Counted from the first letter of the stretch, positions 1 to 9,137 are shown. The stretch: 64,000 nt of DNA from Nocardia coubleae NBRC 108252 (GCF_001612805.1 NZ_BDBD01000004.1:558001-622000); one strand, 5' to 3'. Made by a program: numbers and translations. Notes: generated by a model not told the origin, from the letters alone.

Positions 1-403
1 GTTCTCGGCGCTGCAGATCGGCATCACCGTGCTCGGTATCCATTACTCGAGCTATCTCGCCGAGGTGTACCGGGCCGGGATCGAGGCGGTACCGAAGGGA
101 CAGTGGGAGGCGGCACGCGCGTTGTCGCTACCGCCGACACGCACCTGGCGGGCGGTGGTGCTGCCACAGGCGATCCGTGCGTCGCTGCCCGCACTCGGCA
201 CCAACGCGGTGTCGATGTTCAAGGACACCCCGTTCCTGTTCGCCATCTCGGTGGTCGAACTGGTCACCTCGGCACAGCAATTCGGGGCGCGCAACTTCGC
301 CTACCTGGAGGCGATCACCCTGGCGGGCGTGTTCTTCCTCGTCGCCAGCTACCCGACCTCCGTGCTGATCAGAAGACTGGAGAAGCGACTTGCCTACTAC
401 TGA
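1..403 (+). CDS. ehuD: Ectoine/amino-acid-type ABC transporter permease, 3' part
   Basis: Incomplete at the left edge; the frame is open from base 2. It encodes the C-terminal ~133 residues of a polar-amino-acid ABC permease (HisM/GlnP type). The cytoplasmic coupling (EAA) loop is visible as YRAGIEAVPKGQWEAARAL followed by a conserved proline and LPQA, then the last membrane segments ending RRLEKRLAYY. It overlaps by 14 bp an ATPase whose sequence looks like EhuA, so ectoine/hydroxyectoine is the likely substrate class. Membrane domain of an importer. The symbol rests mainly on the neighbour; another amino-acid permease is possible. Confidence 0.75.
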   Translation, partial: FSALQIGITVLGIHYSSYLAEVYRAGIEAVPKGQWEAARALSLPPTRTWRAVVLPQAIRASLPALGTNAVSMFKDTPFLFAISVVELVTSAQQFGARNFAYLEAITLAGVFFLVASYPTSVLIRRLEKRLAYY

Positions 404-1163
404 CGAGATGATTCGATTCGATCAGGTGGTCAAACGCTTCGGCGCCCTCACCGTGCTCGACCACCTCGATTTCACGGTCGGGCGTGGGGAGAAGGTCACG
501 TTGATCGGCCCGTCGGGGTCGGGCAAGACCACGATCCTGCGCCTGTTGATGACGCTGGAAAACGTGAGCGAGGGCGTCATCCGGGTCGACGGCGAACCTC
601 TCACCCACACCGAACGCAACGGAAAACTGGTGCCCGCCAAGGAGAAACACCTGCGGACGGTGCGCACCAAGATCGGCATGGTGTTCCAGCAGTTCAATCT
701 GTTCCCGAACATGACGGTGCTCGAGAACATCACCGAGGCGCCGATCCACGTGCTCGGCAAGTCGAAAGACGAAGCGCGCGAGCGGGCACGGCGCCTGCTG
801 GACGTGGTCGGCCTGGCCGACAAGGAGAACGCGCACCCCTCCCAGCTCTCGGGTGGTCAGCAGCAGCGGGTGGCGATCGCGCGGTGCTGCGCGATGGACC
901 CGAAGGTGATGCTGCTCGACGAGGTGACCTCCGCGCTCGACCCGGAACTGGTCGGCGACGTGCTCGACGTGCTGCGCACCATCGCCGAGACCACCGACAT
1001 CACCATGCTGATCGTCACCCACGAGATGCGTTTCGCCCGCGAGGTGTCGGACCGGGTGCTGATGTTCGATGCCGGGCGCATCGTCGAGCAGGGTCCGCCG
1101 GAACAGATCTTCGAGGCGCCGACCAACGAGCGGACGCGCAAGTTCTTGGAAGCGGTGCGCTGA
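390..1163 (+). CDS. ehuA: Ectoine/hydroxyectoine-type ABC transporter ATP-binding protein
   Basis: 257-residue ABC ATPase energising the importer whose permease lies just upstream. Walker A GPSGSGKT is at residues 40-47, Q-loop in VFQQFNLFPN, signature LSGGQQQR near 160 and Walker B VMLLDEVTSALD. The insertion NGKLVPAKEKHLRTVRTKIG between Walker A and the Q-loop is typical of EhuA-type ATPases. The start is TTG at 390: a GGAG at 379-382 lies 7 nt upstream, whereas the first in-frame ATG (408) has no ribosome site. Overlap with the permease suggests translational coupling. Osmoprotectant uptake is inferred from family resemblance. Confidence 0.85.
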   Translation: MPTTDEMIRFDQVVKRFGALTVLDHLDFTVGRGEKVTLIGPSGSGKTTILRLLMTLENVSEGVIRVDGEPLTHTERNGKLVPAKEKHLRTVRTKIGMVFQQFNLFPNMTVLENITEAPIHVLGKSKDEARERARRLLDVVGLADKENAHPSQLSGGQQQRVAIARCCAMDPKVMLLDEVTSALDPELVGDVLDVLRTIAETTDITMLIVTHEMRFAREVSDRVLMFDAGRIVEQGPPEQIFEAPTNERTRKFLEAVR

Positions 1164-1265
1164 GCACCCCCGGGATTTCGGATGCCGTAGTCGGCGAGCA
1201 CGAAGACGCGGCTTTGCCGGGAGCGGCGGGGTGGGGCGCTGCGGTGATCAACGCGGCGATTACCG

Positions 1266-2018
1266 TTGTCGCTCGTGCTGGTGCTGCTGCCTCCCTCCGA
1301 GACCAAGTCCGACGGCGGTTCGGGCGCGCCCCTGAACCTCGACGATCTGGCGATGCCGCAGCTGAGCGCGGTGCGCGACAAGTTGATCACCGAGGTGGTC
1401 CAGTTGGCGGCCGACCCAGCCACCTCGGCTGCCGTGCTCGGGCTCGGCAAGGGCGCCGACGCCGAGATCGCCCGCAACGCGACCCTGCGCACCTCCCCCA
1501 CCCGGCCCGCGCTCGAGCGCTACACCGGCGTGCTCTACGACGCGCTGGACGCGAAATCGTTCACCAAGGCGCAGCGGGCCAAGGCCTACGCCCGGCTCGG
1601 CATCGGCTCCGCCCTGTTCGGTGTGGTCCGCGCGGGCGACCCGATCCCCGCCTACCGTCTCTCCGGCGGCACTAAACTTCCCGGCCTGCCCACCCTCTCG
1701 GCCCTGTGGCGTGACGTGCTCCCCGACGCCCTCTACGCCGAAGCCGCGGGCGAGCTCGTCGTCGACCTGCGTTCGGGCACCTACCAGCAGCTCGGCCGCG
1801 TCCCCGACGCGATCACCGCCAACGTCCTCACCGAACACCCCGACGGTTCCCGCACGGTGGTGAGCCACTTCAACAAACACCACAAGGGGCTGCTCGCCCG
1901 CGCCCTCGTCCTCACCCGCGCCGACCCCACCGATATCCGCGGCGTGGCCCGGGTCGCGAGCAAAGCCGGTCTGCGCACCGAAATCGCCTCGCCCACAGAG
2001 CTTCTCATCATCACCTGA
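1266..2018 (+). CDS. yaaA: YaaA family peroxide-stress protein
   Basis: 250-residue DUF328/UPF0246 protein. Family hallmarks are LLPPSETKS at the N-terminus, LSGGTKLPGLPTLSALW in the centre and VVSHFNKHHKGLLAR near the end. In E. coli YaaA limits intracellular free iron and oxidative DNA damage during peroxide stress; members bind DNA. Length is normal. The frame opens with TTG at 1266, but GTG at 1275 or 1281 could equally be used; no strong ribosome site separates them. It lies 100 bp after the ehuA stop and is probably independent of the transporter. Confidence 0.85.
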   Translation: MSLVLVLLPPSETKSDGGSGAPLNLDDLAMPQLSAVRDKLITEVVQLAADPATSAAVLGLGKGADAEIARNATLRTSPTRPALERYTGVLYDALDAKSFTKAQRAKAYARLGIGSALFGVVRAGDPIPAYRLSGGTKLPGLPTLSALWRDVLPDALYAEAAGELVVDLRSGTYQQLGRVPDAITANVLTEHPDGSRTVVSHFNKHHKGLLARALVLTRADPTDIRGVARVASKAGLRTEIASPTELLIIT

Positions 2019-2105
2019 GCTCGAGGTGCGCGCCGGCCCGGTTACCGGTAACGTTCCGCGGTTCGGTCGCGTCCGGCCGGGCATGCGTGATCGAGAGAGT
2101 GCTCA

Positions 2106-3359
2106 ATGGGTTTCGGTAGGGGTTTGTTCCGGCGTCGCGAATCTGCTTCGAGGGACGCGATTTTCGGCAAGTGGGCGGTCGACATCCTGCGGGCGTTTCC
2201 CGAGGTGGTTTCGGCGGAGTTCGATGCGTCCGAGTTCCACGTCGATGTCGTCTACGCCGACGGCGCGATACAGCAGTACGGCCTGCAGACGCCGTACCGG
2301 TTGGCCGAGGGCCTCGACGGTGAGGAAGCGGTGCAGCTGCTCGTCGAGTACCTGCGCCGTGCGGTGACGTCACGAACGGTGATGACCGAACCCGTAGCGG
2401 GCTGGTTGTCGGCGGCGCCGACGTTGCGCTCGGTGCTGCGGCCGGCCGGTGACCTCACCCTCGAGTTCCAGGGGAAACGGATCGGCGACCACATGCTGTG
2501 GCGGCCGCTGCTGCCCTGCCTCACCGAGCGCGTGGTAATCGATCTGCCGACCTCGATGCGCACAGTGTCGCCGGACGATCTGGTCGAGTGGGGTGTGGAT
2601 GCCGATACCGTCTTCGCCACCGCCCGCGCCAACATGATCGACTTCGCGGTGGAGACCGTGTCGCTGTTCGACACCGAGGACGGTGTGCTGTTCCTCCCGG
2701 ACGACGACGGTGATCTCTACGCGGGGTCGCTCCCGCTGGTCGACGGCTGGCTGGCCGGGCTCGGCAACAAGGCGGGTGCGCAGCCGCTGTTCTTCGTGCC
2801 TGGCAGCTACGGAGTGCTCGCCGGCGTGGCCAGTTCTCCCGAGCGGGTCTGCGAGCTGGTCGCCGCCGCCCGGGAGATGTTCGACAATGCCGTTCGACCC
2901 GTGTCACCGGCTCCTTACACGGTCGACGAGCGAGGCAGGCTGGTGCCCTTCACCGTGCCGATCGACCACCCCGCGTGGGCGGCGATCCGTTCCGCTGAGG
3001 CCGCGCTCTCCGCCCCGGTGCATGCCGCGCAGCACCGGAGCCTGCGCGCCGAGGCCGAAGCAGGCCGACTCGACGAGCACGCCGCCGAGCTGCTGCATGT
3101 ACAGGCCGCCGACGGAATCGAGGAAACAGTGGCCGCGTGGACCGATACTGTGCCCACACTGCTGCCGCGGGCACACGTCGTCAGCATGGTCGACCCGACG
3201 ACCGCGTCGCTGTTCCAGGTTCCGTGGGAGGTGCTGGATCGCGAAGTCGGCTTGCGGGCCGTGCCCGGCCTGTTCCCGCCCCGCTTCCTGGTCGAACATC
3301 ACCCCGATCAGGCGGCGCTGGCCAGGTTGCGGGCCGCGGGGAGGTGGGGAACGGGTTAG
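2106..3359 (+). CDS. Conserved actinobacterial hypothetical protein, DUF1444-like
   Basis: 417 residues, cytoplasmic, with no signal peptide or membrane helix. The N-terminal region (about residues 15-230) has alternating acidic and hydrophobic blocks that remind me of DUF1444/YtpQ proteins, including a DLVEWGVDADTVFATARANM stretch. The C-terminal half is rich in Ala and Glu and ends in RAAGRWGTG. I cannot assign a function. Its TAG stop shares bases with the TAA stop of the convergent gene at 3356 (the four bases 3356-3359). The ATG at 2106 has only a weak ribosome site. Confidence 0.7.
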   Translation: MGFGRGLFRRRESASRDAIFGKWAVDILRAFPEVVSAEFDASEFHVDVVYADGAIQQYGLQTPYRLAEGLDGEEAVQLLVEYLRRAVTSRTVMTEPVAGWLSAAPTLRSVLRPAGDLTLEFQGKRIGDHMLWRPLLPCLTERVVIDLPTSMRTVSPDDLVEWGVDADTVFATARANMIDFAVETVSLFDTEDGVLFLPDDDGDLYAGSLPLVDGWLAGLGNKAGAQPLFFVPGSYGVLAGVASSPERVCELVAAAREMFDNAVRPVSPAPYTVDERGRLVPFTVPIDHPAWAAIRSAEAALSAPVHAAQHRSLRAEAEAGRLDEHAAELLHVQAADGIEETVAAWTDTVPTLLPRAHVVSMVDPTTASLFQVPWEVLDREVGLRAVPGLFPPRFLVEHHPDQAALARLRAAGRWGTG

Positions 3360-4030
3360 ATCTGCGCCGCCGCGAGGGCCGCGCGCACCTCGTCGGCACT
3401 CGCGGGCTTCGACGCGGGCGGCCAGTTGCTGTCGGCGGCGTAGGGGTGGACGTAGACCGGCGTATCCCTTTGGGAGCGGCGGCTTTCCGGGAGACCACCA
3501 CCGTCGACAACGTCGTAACCGAGGCTGTCGATGAACTCGGTGGCCAGCTTCTTGGCGTCGGCGTCGTCACCGAAGATCGGCAGGGCGGAGCGGTCGGCGG
3601 CGCCTGCGGGCCGGGCGAGTTCGGCCAGGTTGGCGTAGGCGATGTTGTTGAACGCCTTGACCACCTTCGACTCGGGCAGGTGCGCTTGCAGCAGTTCGCT
3701 GGTGGTGGTCTCGTCGGCGTCGAGTTCGGGGAACGCGCCGTCACGCTCGGGGTAGTAGTTGTTGGTGTCGAACACCACCTTGCCCGCCAGTGGGGCGACG
3801 GGGACGTCGCGATACGCCTTCAACGGGACGGTGACCACCACGTAGTCACCGGCCTCGGCCGCTTCGGCGGGGGTGGCCGCGCGGGCGCGAGGGCCGAGTT
3901 CGGCCACCAGGTCCGCCAGGGTTTCCGGGCCACGCGAATTGCTGAGGACCACGTCGTGACCCGCGTCGACCGCGAGCCGGGCCAGGGTGGAACCGATGAA
4001 TCCGCTACCGATCAATCCGAGTGTCGTCAT
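3356..4030 (-). CDS. NADPH/F420-dependent oxidoreductase-fold protein
   Basis: 224-residue Rossmann protein beginning MTTLGLIGSGFIGSTLARLA, so a GxGxxG dinucleotide site lies at the extreme N-terminus, followed by the VLSNSRGPETL loop that selects NADP(H) in F420:NADP oxidoreductase-like proteins (COG2085). VVFDTNNYYPERDG and VKAFNNIAYANL are typical of that group. The substrate is unknown; mycolata make coenzyme F420, so hydride exchange with F420 is possible but not shown. Start chosen at ATG 4030 because the protein aligns from there although the frame stays open upstream. Convergent overlap with the gene ending at 3359. Confidence 0.8.
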   Translation of the reverse strand: MTTLGLIGSGFIGSTLARLAVDAGHDVVLSNSRGPETLADLVAELGPRARAATPAEAAEAGDYVVVTVPLKAYRDVPVAPLAGKVVFDTNNYYPERDGAFPELDADETTTSELLQAHLPESKVVKAFNNIAYANLAELARPAGAADRSALPIFGDDADAKKLATEFIDSLGYDVVDGGGLPESRRSQRDTPVYVHPYAADSNWPPASKPASADEVRAALAAAQI

Positions 4031-4095
4031 GTGCCGGGTCAACCGACGGGGCGCCACGATTGTTCCCCGTGGAAACTGCGCGGCGCCCCGGTGCG

Positions 4096-4491
4096 CTATT
4101 CGCTGACAGGCGAGTTCAAAGAGATGAGATTGCCGCAGGTGTCGTCGAAGACGGCGGAGGTCACCTGGCCCATGGGCTGGGGCGGCTGGGTGAAGAAGAC
4201 ACCCAGGTCGGTCAGGCGGCGGTATTCGGCGTCGATGTCGTCGACGGTGAAGATCATCATCGGAATACCGTCGGCGCTCAGGGCCGTCTTGTAGGCCTTC
4301 GCGGCAGGGTGCTGGTCGGGCTCGAGCAGCAGTTCGATGCCGTCGGGGTCGGCGGGCGAGACCACGGTCAGCCATGAGTACTCACCAAGGGGCACTTTGT
4401 GTTTCACCTGGAAACCGAGCACCTCGGTGTAGAACTTCTCGGCCTTGTCCTGGTCGTCGACGAAGACGCTGGTGACGCCGATGCGGATCAT
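4096..4491 (-). CDS. VOC (glyoxalase/bleomycin-resistance) family protein
   Basis: 131 residues with the vicinal-oxygen-chelate fold: MIRIGVTSVFVDDQDKAEKF opens the first beta-alpha-beta module, GIELLLEPD closes it, and a second module ends in FDDTCGNLISL. Members bind metal and act on small molecules or sequester antibiotics; the substrate cannot be read here. The ATG overlaps the stop of the upstream ArsR-type regulator (ATGA at 4491-4488), so the two are translationally coupled. ArsR plus VOC pairs of this kind are common in actinobacteria, the regulator presumably controlling its own operon. Confidence 0.85.
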   Translation of the reverse strand: MIRIGVTSVFVDDQDKAEKFYTEVLGFQVKHKVPLGEYSWLTVVSPADPDGIELLLEPDQHPAAKAYKTALSADGIPMMIFTVDDIDAEYRRLTDLGVFFTQPPQPMGQVTSAVFDDTCGNLISLNSPVSE

Positions 4492-4769
4492 GTGTCCTCC
4501 TGGGGAATGGGCCACCGCGCCGTCAGCTCGCGCAGCGGGGTGAAGTCGCGGTAGTGGAATTTGTAGCGGCCGACGCGGCTCGTGCGAACCAGACCCGCCG
4601 CCTCGAGCACCCCGAGATGCTGGGTGATCGCCTGGCGCGAGGAGCTGATGCCGTGCTTGGTCACGAGCCTGCCGCACAGTTCGAACAGGGTCTGACCGTC
4701 ACGATCGGCCAGTTCGTCGAGCAGCGCGCGTCGTGTCGAGTCCGCCAGGGCGGTGAAGATATCGCTCAC
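4488..4769 (-). CDS. ArsR family HTH transcriptional regulator
   Basis: 93-residue winged-helix repressor: SDIFTALADSTRRALLDELA is the classic first helix, SSSRQAITQHLGVLEAAGLV the recognition helix, and GRYKFHYRDFTPLREL the wing and C-terminal helix. No metal-binding CxC motif is visible, so it belongs to the non-metal group often paired with VOC or SRPBCC proteins. The frame is open to 4853, but GTG 4769 is preferred: AAGGAGT ends 8 nt upstream. It overlaps the downstream VOC gene by 4 bp and probably autoregulates the pair. Confidence 0.88.
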   Translation of the reverse strand: MSDIFTALADSTRRALLDELADRDGQTLFELCGRLVTKHGISSSRQAITQHLGVLEAAGLVRTSRVGRYKFHYRDFTPLRELTARWPIPQEDT

Positions 4770-4937
4770 GGCGAGCACTCCTTGTCTCTTCCGCAACCAC
4801 CATAGGCAAGCGGCCACTTGCCTGTCAATCCAACAGATACCGTGATGCAGCACAAAGACAACGGGGTGCGCCGCCGCCTAGCCTGAACTCGGCCGACCGA
4901 CCCGACGCCGACGACCGCTCGACCCCCAGGATGTTCG

Positions 4938-5774
4938 ATGACCAACCGCATGCGCGCTCTCGTTGCGGCGCTGACCGTTTCGGTGTCCGCACTACTCTCG
5001 GCCGGAGCGCACGCCGAACCGGCGAGCGGGGCAGCCTATGTGGCCCTCGGCGATTCCGGCGCCGCGACCACCGGCGCCGCGAACCTCGACCTCACCGCTC
5101 CGCTGCAGTGCGCTCGCTCGACGGCGAACGCGCCGAAGCTGGTGGCGCAACGGCTCGGACTCACCCTGGACGACCGCACCTGCAGTTCGGCGAGGATCCC
5201 GCACCTGACCCAGCAGCAGGGACCGGGTGTAGCACCGCAGCTGGACGCACTCGGGCCTGAGACACGGCTCGTCACACTGCACATCGGCGCCAACGACGCC
5301 GACATGACTCAGTACATCCTCGGCCGGTGCCACCTGGGCGGTTGCGGGACGGACCACGGCTGGGACGAGAAGATCGACGCGATCGCCCCGAGTTACGCGG
5401 CAGCGCTGGACGACATCACCCGCCGCGCCCCGAACGCCGTCATCGTCGTCGACGGCTGGCCGACCTACCTCACCGACCACAGCTGCCCGGCCATGGCCGG
5501 ACTGCGCGACGCCGACGCCGCCCACATCCAGTCCAAGTTCGAACGGCTCAACGCGGTGGTCGCGCGCGAAGCCGCCGCGCACGGTGCGATCTATGTCGAC
5601 ACGGTTGCCGCGTCCCGCGAGTTCGGGATGTGCGCGGATCCGTCGGTGCGCTGGTTCGACCCGATCCTGGCCGACCGCACGCTGCTGCCCTATCACCCGA
5701 CCCTGGCCGGACAGCGCGGCGTGGCCGACCTCATCGTCGCCGCGATCGAATCGAACAACGCGCTCGCGCGCTGA
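4938..5774 (+). CDS. Secreted SGNH/GDSL-type esterase or lipase
   Basis: 278 residues with a Sec signal peptide (MTNRMRALVAALTVSVSALLSAGAHA, cleavage near residue 26). Block I is YVALGDSGAATTG (nucleophile Ser in GDS), block III is HIGANDAD and block V is the DP...HPT segment near residue 255, so the SGNH catalytic set is complete. Six cysteines suggest three disulfides, as in secreted actinobacterial GDSL lipases such as SCO7513-type enzymes. Predicted exported hydrolase acting on esters or lipids. AGGA ends six bases before the ATG. Transcribed divergently from the ArsR-VOC pair. Confidence 0.87.
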   Translation: MTNRMRALVAALTVSVSALLSAGAHAEPASGAAYVALGDSGAATTGAANLDLTAPLQCARSTANAPKLVAQRLGLTLDDRTCSSARIPHLTQQQGPGVAPQLDALGPETRLVTLHIGANDADMTQYILGRCHLGGCGTDHGWDEKIDAIAPSYAAALDDITRRAPNAVIVVDGWPTYLTDHSCPAMAGLRDADAAHIQSKFERLNAVVAREAAAHGAIYVDTVAASREFGMCADPSVRWFDPILADRTLLPYHPTLAGQRGVADLIVAAIESNNALAR

Positions 5775-5799
5775 GCGCGGCCCGGATACCGTGGCGGTC

Positions 5800-6444
5800 A
5801 TGGTCTCCTGGGGTGCGCTGGCGTCGTTCGCCGGACTGGCGTTGCTGATCGTGCTCGTGCCGGGTCCGAGCGTGTTGTTCACCATCGGACGGGCGCTCAC
5901 CGCCGGTCGGCGGACCGCGTTGCTGAACGTTGTCGGCAACTCCGTCGGGGTATACCTCCAGGTCGTCGCCGTCGCGTGTGGCGTGGGGGCGGTGGTGATG
6001 GCGTCGGCGACGGTGTTCACCGCGATCAAGCTCGTCGGCGCGGGTTACCTTGTGTACCTGGGCATTCAGGCCTTCCGGCACCGCACCCAACTGCACGATG
6101 CCATGCGGATCGGGCCCGACGGTCGCGACGACAACGCGGTCGCGGCATTGCGCGACGGGTTCATCGTCGGCCTGGCGAACCCGAAGACCATCGTCTTCTT
6201 CGCGGCGCTGCTCCCCCAGTTCGTCGACCCCGCACGCGGCGGCGTATCGCAGCAGATGTTGATCCTCGGCCTGTGCATCCCCGTGTTCGGCCTCGTGTTC
6301 GATTCACTGTGGGCGCTGGCGGCCGGCTCGGCCAGGACCTGGTTCGCACGGTCACCGCGACGCCTGGCCGCGGTCGGCGGGACAGGCGGGTTGGTGATGA
6401 TCGGCCTCGGCGCATCGCTCGCGCTGACCGGGCGCAAGGACTAG
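5800..6444 (+). CDS. LysE/RhtB family translocator (amino-acid or metabolite exporter)
   Basis: 214-residue membrane protein of the LysE superfamily. The diagnostic LIVLVPGPSVLFTIGRAL is at the N-terminus and GFIVGLANPKTIVFFAALLPQFV in the middle; about six hydrophobic helices. Exports amino acids or related small solutes; specificity unknown. Start at ATG 5800; GTG 5791 is an alternative and the frame is open far upstream inside the preceding gene. Its TAG stop lies within a CTAG shared with the stop of the convergent HD-domain gene (6441-6444). Confidence 0.87.
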   Translation: MVSWGALASFAGLALLIVLVPGPSVLFTIGRALTAGRRTALLNVVGNSVGVYLQVVAVACGVGAVVMASATVFTAIKLVGAGYLVYLGIQAFRHRTQLHDAMRIGPDGRDDNAVAALRDGFIVGLANPKTIVFFAALLPQFVDPARGGVSQQMLILGLCIPVFGLVFDSLWALAAGSARTWFARSPRRLAAVGGTGGLVMIGLGASLALTGRKD

Positions 6445-7064
6445 CCGGACAACCCGATGAGTTCGGCTGCGAGGTTGGCGCGAGCGAGCCCCTCGTACCG
6501 CTGATAGGCCCGCGGCGTGCGGAACAGGCGCGGTTGCTCGGCGAGGTTGCGCAGCACCGAGGCACGGCCCGCGCGGAACAGGTCGTCGGGGACGTGGCGG
6601 TATTCCTCGCGGATCGCGGCCGCGTAGGCGGCGTACTCCTGCGCTGTCCCACCGAGCACGACCAGGTCGGCGTCGCAGAGCACCGCGCCGTTGGCATCGC
6701 CGGCTTCCGGGTTGTGACCGCGGGTGAGGATCACCAGGCGCATCACCTCGTGCACCAGTTCGGGTGTGGCGCCGAGTGATTCGAGCACGTCGCGAGCCAG
6801 ATCGGCGCTGCGTTCCTCGTTGTCGGCGCGGTCGACAGCGTAGATCGCGTCGTGGAAGAAGGCCGCGTAGCGCACGGCGTCGATATCGGTTGCGGCATCG
6901 GCCAATTCGTCGATGGCGGCGAGCATCACCGACAGGTGGGTGAGGGTGTGGTAGCGGCGGTGTGGTTCGGCGTAGCGGCCGATGATGCCGATCCCGATGG
7001 CTTCGGAGTCGGTCCCGGCCAAGGCGATCCACCGGTCGAGCAGGTTCTCCGCGAGCACAGACAT
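6441..7064 (-). CDS. HD-domain metal-dependent phosphohydrolase family protein
   Basis: 207 residues. The HD superfamily ligands are visible: YHTLTHL (first His), AFFHDAIY (HD) and a later conserved Asp in VLCDADLVVLGG. This matches the COG4339 group of predicted HD phosphohydrolases, probably acting on nucleotides, though no substrate is known. Start ambiguity: ATG 7064 is only 1 nt from GGAGG (7070-7066), whereas GTG 7058 sits 7 nt from the same site and may be the real start (205 aa). Convergent with the LysE gene. Confidence 0.82.
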   Translation of the reverse strand: MSVLAENLLDRWIALAGTDSEAIGIGIIGRYAEPHRRYHTLTHLSVMLAAIDELADAATDIDAVRYAAFFHDAIYAVDRADNEERSADLARDVLESLGATPELVHEVMRLVILTRGHNPEAGDANGAVLCDADLVVLGGTAQEYAAYAAAIREEYRHVPDDLFRAGRASVLRNLAEQPRLFRTPRAYQRYEGLARANLAAELIGLSG

Positions 7065-7182
7065 CCCTCCAGTCTCATGCCGCGTCAACTGTCGGGCAAC
7101 CCCGTTTCCGCCACGAGAACCCGAATACCGTTCTGCCACAACGGGCCGGAATGCCGGGCATGACCGCCGCGTTCGTACCGGT

Positions 7183-7596
7183 ATGACCCGAACCATCACG
7201 CTGTCCGAAGAGTTGTCCACCTATATCGACAACGAGAAGGCGTATGCCACCGTCGCCACCCTCGGGCCCGACGGGCATCCGCACCTGACTGTCGTCTGGA
7301 TCAAACGTGACGGCGACGACCTGCTCTTCTCCACCACCGTCGCCCGCCAGCAGGCCAAGAACCTGGCCCGCGACCCCCGCGTCACCGTGATGGTCAATCC
7401 ACCCGAACGCCCGTTCGTCTATGCCGCCATCCGCGGCACCGCCACCCTCGTCCCGGATCCCGATCGTTTGCTGCCCGACGAGTTGTCCCTGAAATACACA
7501 GGTCTGCCCTACGCCGAGTTCAACCCGGCCTCGGCGGACGACGCCGAACGGGTGACGGTACGGATCACGCCGTACAAGGTGACCGGCCGCCTCTGA
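7183..7596 (+). CDS. PPOX-class (F420/FMN split-barrel) protein
   Basis: 137 residues with the pyridoxamine-5'-phosphate-oxidase split-barrel fold. TYIDNEKAYATVATLGPDGHPHLTVVWI is the standard opening; RDGDDLLFSTTVARQQAKNL and VTVMVNPP carry the phosphate-binding residues. Small actinobacterial members of this length are usually F420H2-dependent reductases or F420/heme/flavin binders, so a reductase role is likely but the substrate is not evident. The ATG at 7183 fits the family length. Divergent from the HD-domain gene. Confidence 0.85.
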   Translation: MTRTITLSEELSTYIDNEKAYATVATLGPDGHPHLTVVWIKRDGDDLLFSTTVARQQAKNLARDPRVTVMVNPPERPFVYAAIRGTATLVPDPDRLLPDELSLKYTGLPYAEFNPASADDAERVTVRITPYKVTGRL

Positions 7597-7598
7597 CC

Positions 7599-9086
7599 TC
7601 AGGCCTTTTGGGCTTCCTCCTGGGCGTGCTGTGCCTGGGCCAGCTGAGCAGGCGTGAAGCGCAAGGTCAGCGCCACCACGGCGGCCAGCAGTGCCAGACC
7701 CGAGCAGACGAGCAGGACCGTGGTGTAGCCGCTGGTGAGCGCGTCGAGCTGCGGTCCGGTCATGGCCGACACCTTGGTGTCGGGGCTGCCGCCGAGCGAC
7801 AGGGTGCGCGAGGCCGCGATCGGGCTGAGCAGTCCGATCGCGATCGGCGTCGCCAGGTTCATGAACATCTGCCCCACCGCCGAGAGCGGGCCGATATCGG
7901 ACGGCGGCACGTCGACCAGCACGCACAGCGGTGCGAGCACCATCGCCACACCCACCCCGAACCCGATGACGACGAGCAACGGCAGCAGGGTGGTGAAGTA
8001 GCCGATGTGGCGATCCAGTGTCGACCCGAACAGCAGCGCCCCCGACAGCACGAGCGCGGCGCCGGTCAGCAGCCAGCGCGGCGGCACGAGCAACGCCGCC
8101 TTGGAGGCCAGCGCGCCGCCGACACCGATACCGATGGTGAACGGGATGCAGGCGATACCGGCGTGCAGCGGGCTGTAGCCGAGCGAGTTCTGCAGCATCT
8201 GGGCGACGAAGAAGGTCATCGCGCCGAGCACCGCGCCCGCCAGGAAGATCAGCAGGAAGGTCGAGTTGCGGTCGCGGCTGTCGAACAGCGACCACGGCAG
8301 CAGCGGGTCGGCCTCGTTGCGCTCGATGAGCACGAACGCCACGAGCAGCACGACGCCGACGATCAGCGAGGTCAGGATGACCGGGCTGCCCCACCCCCAC
8401 GACGGCCCCTCGGTGGCGCCGAACACGACCAGCGCGCAGGCGAGAGTGCCCAGCACCGCACCCTTCACGTCGAGGGGCGCCCGGTGGTGGGCGGTGTCGG
8501 AGAGCGTGTACATCGCGCCGACCACGATCAGCGCGCCGATCGGCACATTGATGAGGAAGATCATCCGCCACGACATCTCGGTGAGCAGACCACCGATCAC
8601 CAGGCCGCTCACCGACCCGATCCCGGCCATCGATCCGACGACGGCCACCGCCTGGTTGCGTGCCTTACCCGGCGCGAAAGTGGTGGCGACAAGCGCGAAC
8701 GCGGTCGGTGCCGCGATCGCCGCGCCCGCACCCTGGAAGGCGCGTGCGATCAGCAGCGCCAGCTCGCCCTGGGCGAGGCCGCAGGCCAGCGAGGCGGCGG
8801 TGAACAGGCCGACACCGGTGATGAGCATGCGTTTGCGGCCGAAGACGTCACCGAGGCGGCCGCCGAGCAGCATCATGCCCGCGAAGGTGAGGCCGTAGGC
8901 GGTGACGGTCCACGCGCCGCCCGAGCTGGACAGGCCGAGTTCGTCCTGCAGGCGGGGCAGCGCGAAGATCACGACGGTGCCGTCGAGCACGACCATGAAC
9001 TGCAGGCCGCTGAGAACGATGATCGCGAGCCCGAAGGCCGACTGCTTCACCGGGGACTGCTTCGAGGCAGCGGGGTTTTCGAGCAC
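7599..9086 (-). CDS. efpA: MFS multidrug exporter, DHA2/QacA type, EfpA-like
   Basis: 495-residue 14-helix major-facilitator exporter. Motif D1 is VLDGTVVIFALPRLQDEL, motif A GGRLGDVFGRKR, and motif C lies in GSMAGIGSVSGLVIGG. The N-terminal half closely resembles what I recall of mycobacterial EfpA, and in M. tuberculosis efpA lies next to cysG just as here; position plus sequence support orthology. EfpA exports drugs or lipids across the inner membrane. Starts with GTG at 9086; ends three bases after the PPOX stop (convergent). Confidence 0.8.
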   Translation of the reverse strand: MLENPAASKQSPVKQSAFGLAIIVLSGLQFMVVLDGTVVIFALPRLQDELGLSSSGGAWTVTAYGLTFAGMMLLGGRLGDVFGRKRMLITGVGLFTAASLACGLAQGELALLIARAFQGAGAAIAAPTAFALVATTFAPGKARNQAVAVVGSMAGIGSVSGLVIGGLLTEMSWRMIFLINVPIGALIVVGAMYTLSDTAHHRAPLDVKGAVLGTLACALVVFGATEGPSWGWGSPVILTSLIVGVVLLVAFVLIERNEADPLLPWSLFDSRDRNSTFLLIFLAGAVLGAMTFFVAQMLQNSLGYSPLHAGIACIPFTIGIGVGGALASKAALLVPPRWLLTGAALVLSGALLFGSTLDRHIGYFTTLLPLLVVIGFGVGVAMVLAPLCVLVDVPPSDIGPLSAVGQMFMNLATPIAIGLLSPIAASRTLSLGGSPDTKVSAMTGPQLDALTSGYTTVLLVCSGLALLAAVVALTLRFTPAQLAQAQHAQEEAQKA

Positions 9087-9137
9087 AGTCGACCACTGTA
9101 AACGACACCGTCGGCGCCACCCGCCGTGATCGTGACC

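Noticed and set aside
7608-9101. Long plus-strand frame of 497 codons across the MFS gene
   Set aside because: Arg/Glu/His-rich shadow of the minus-strand transporter, whose 14 helices and family motifs are clear.
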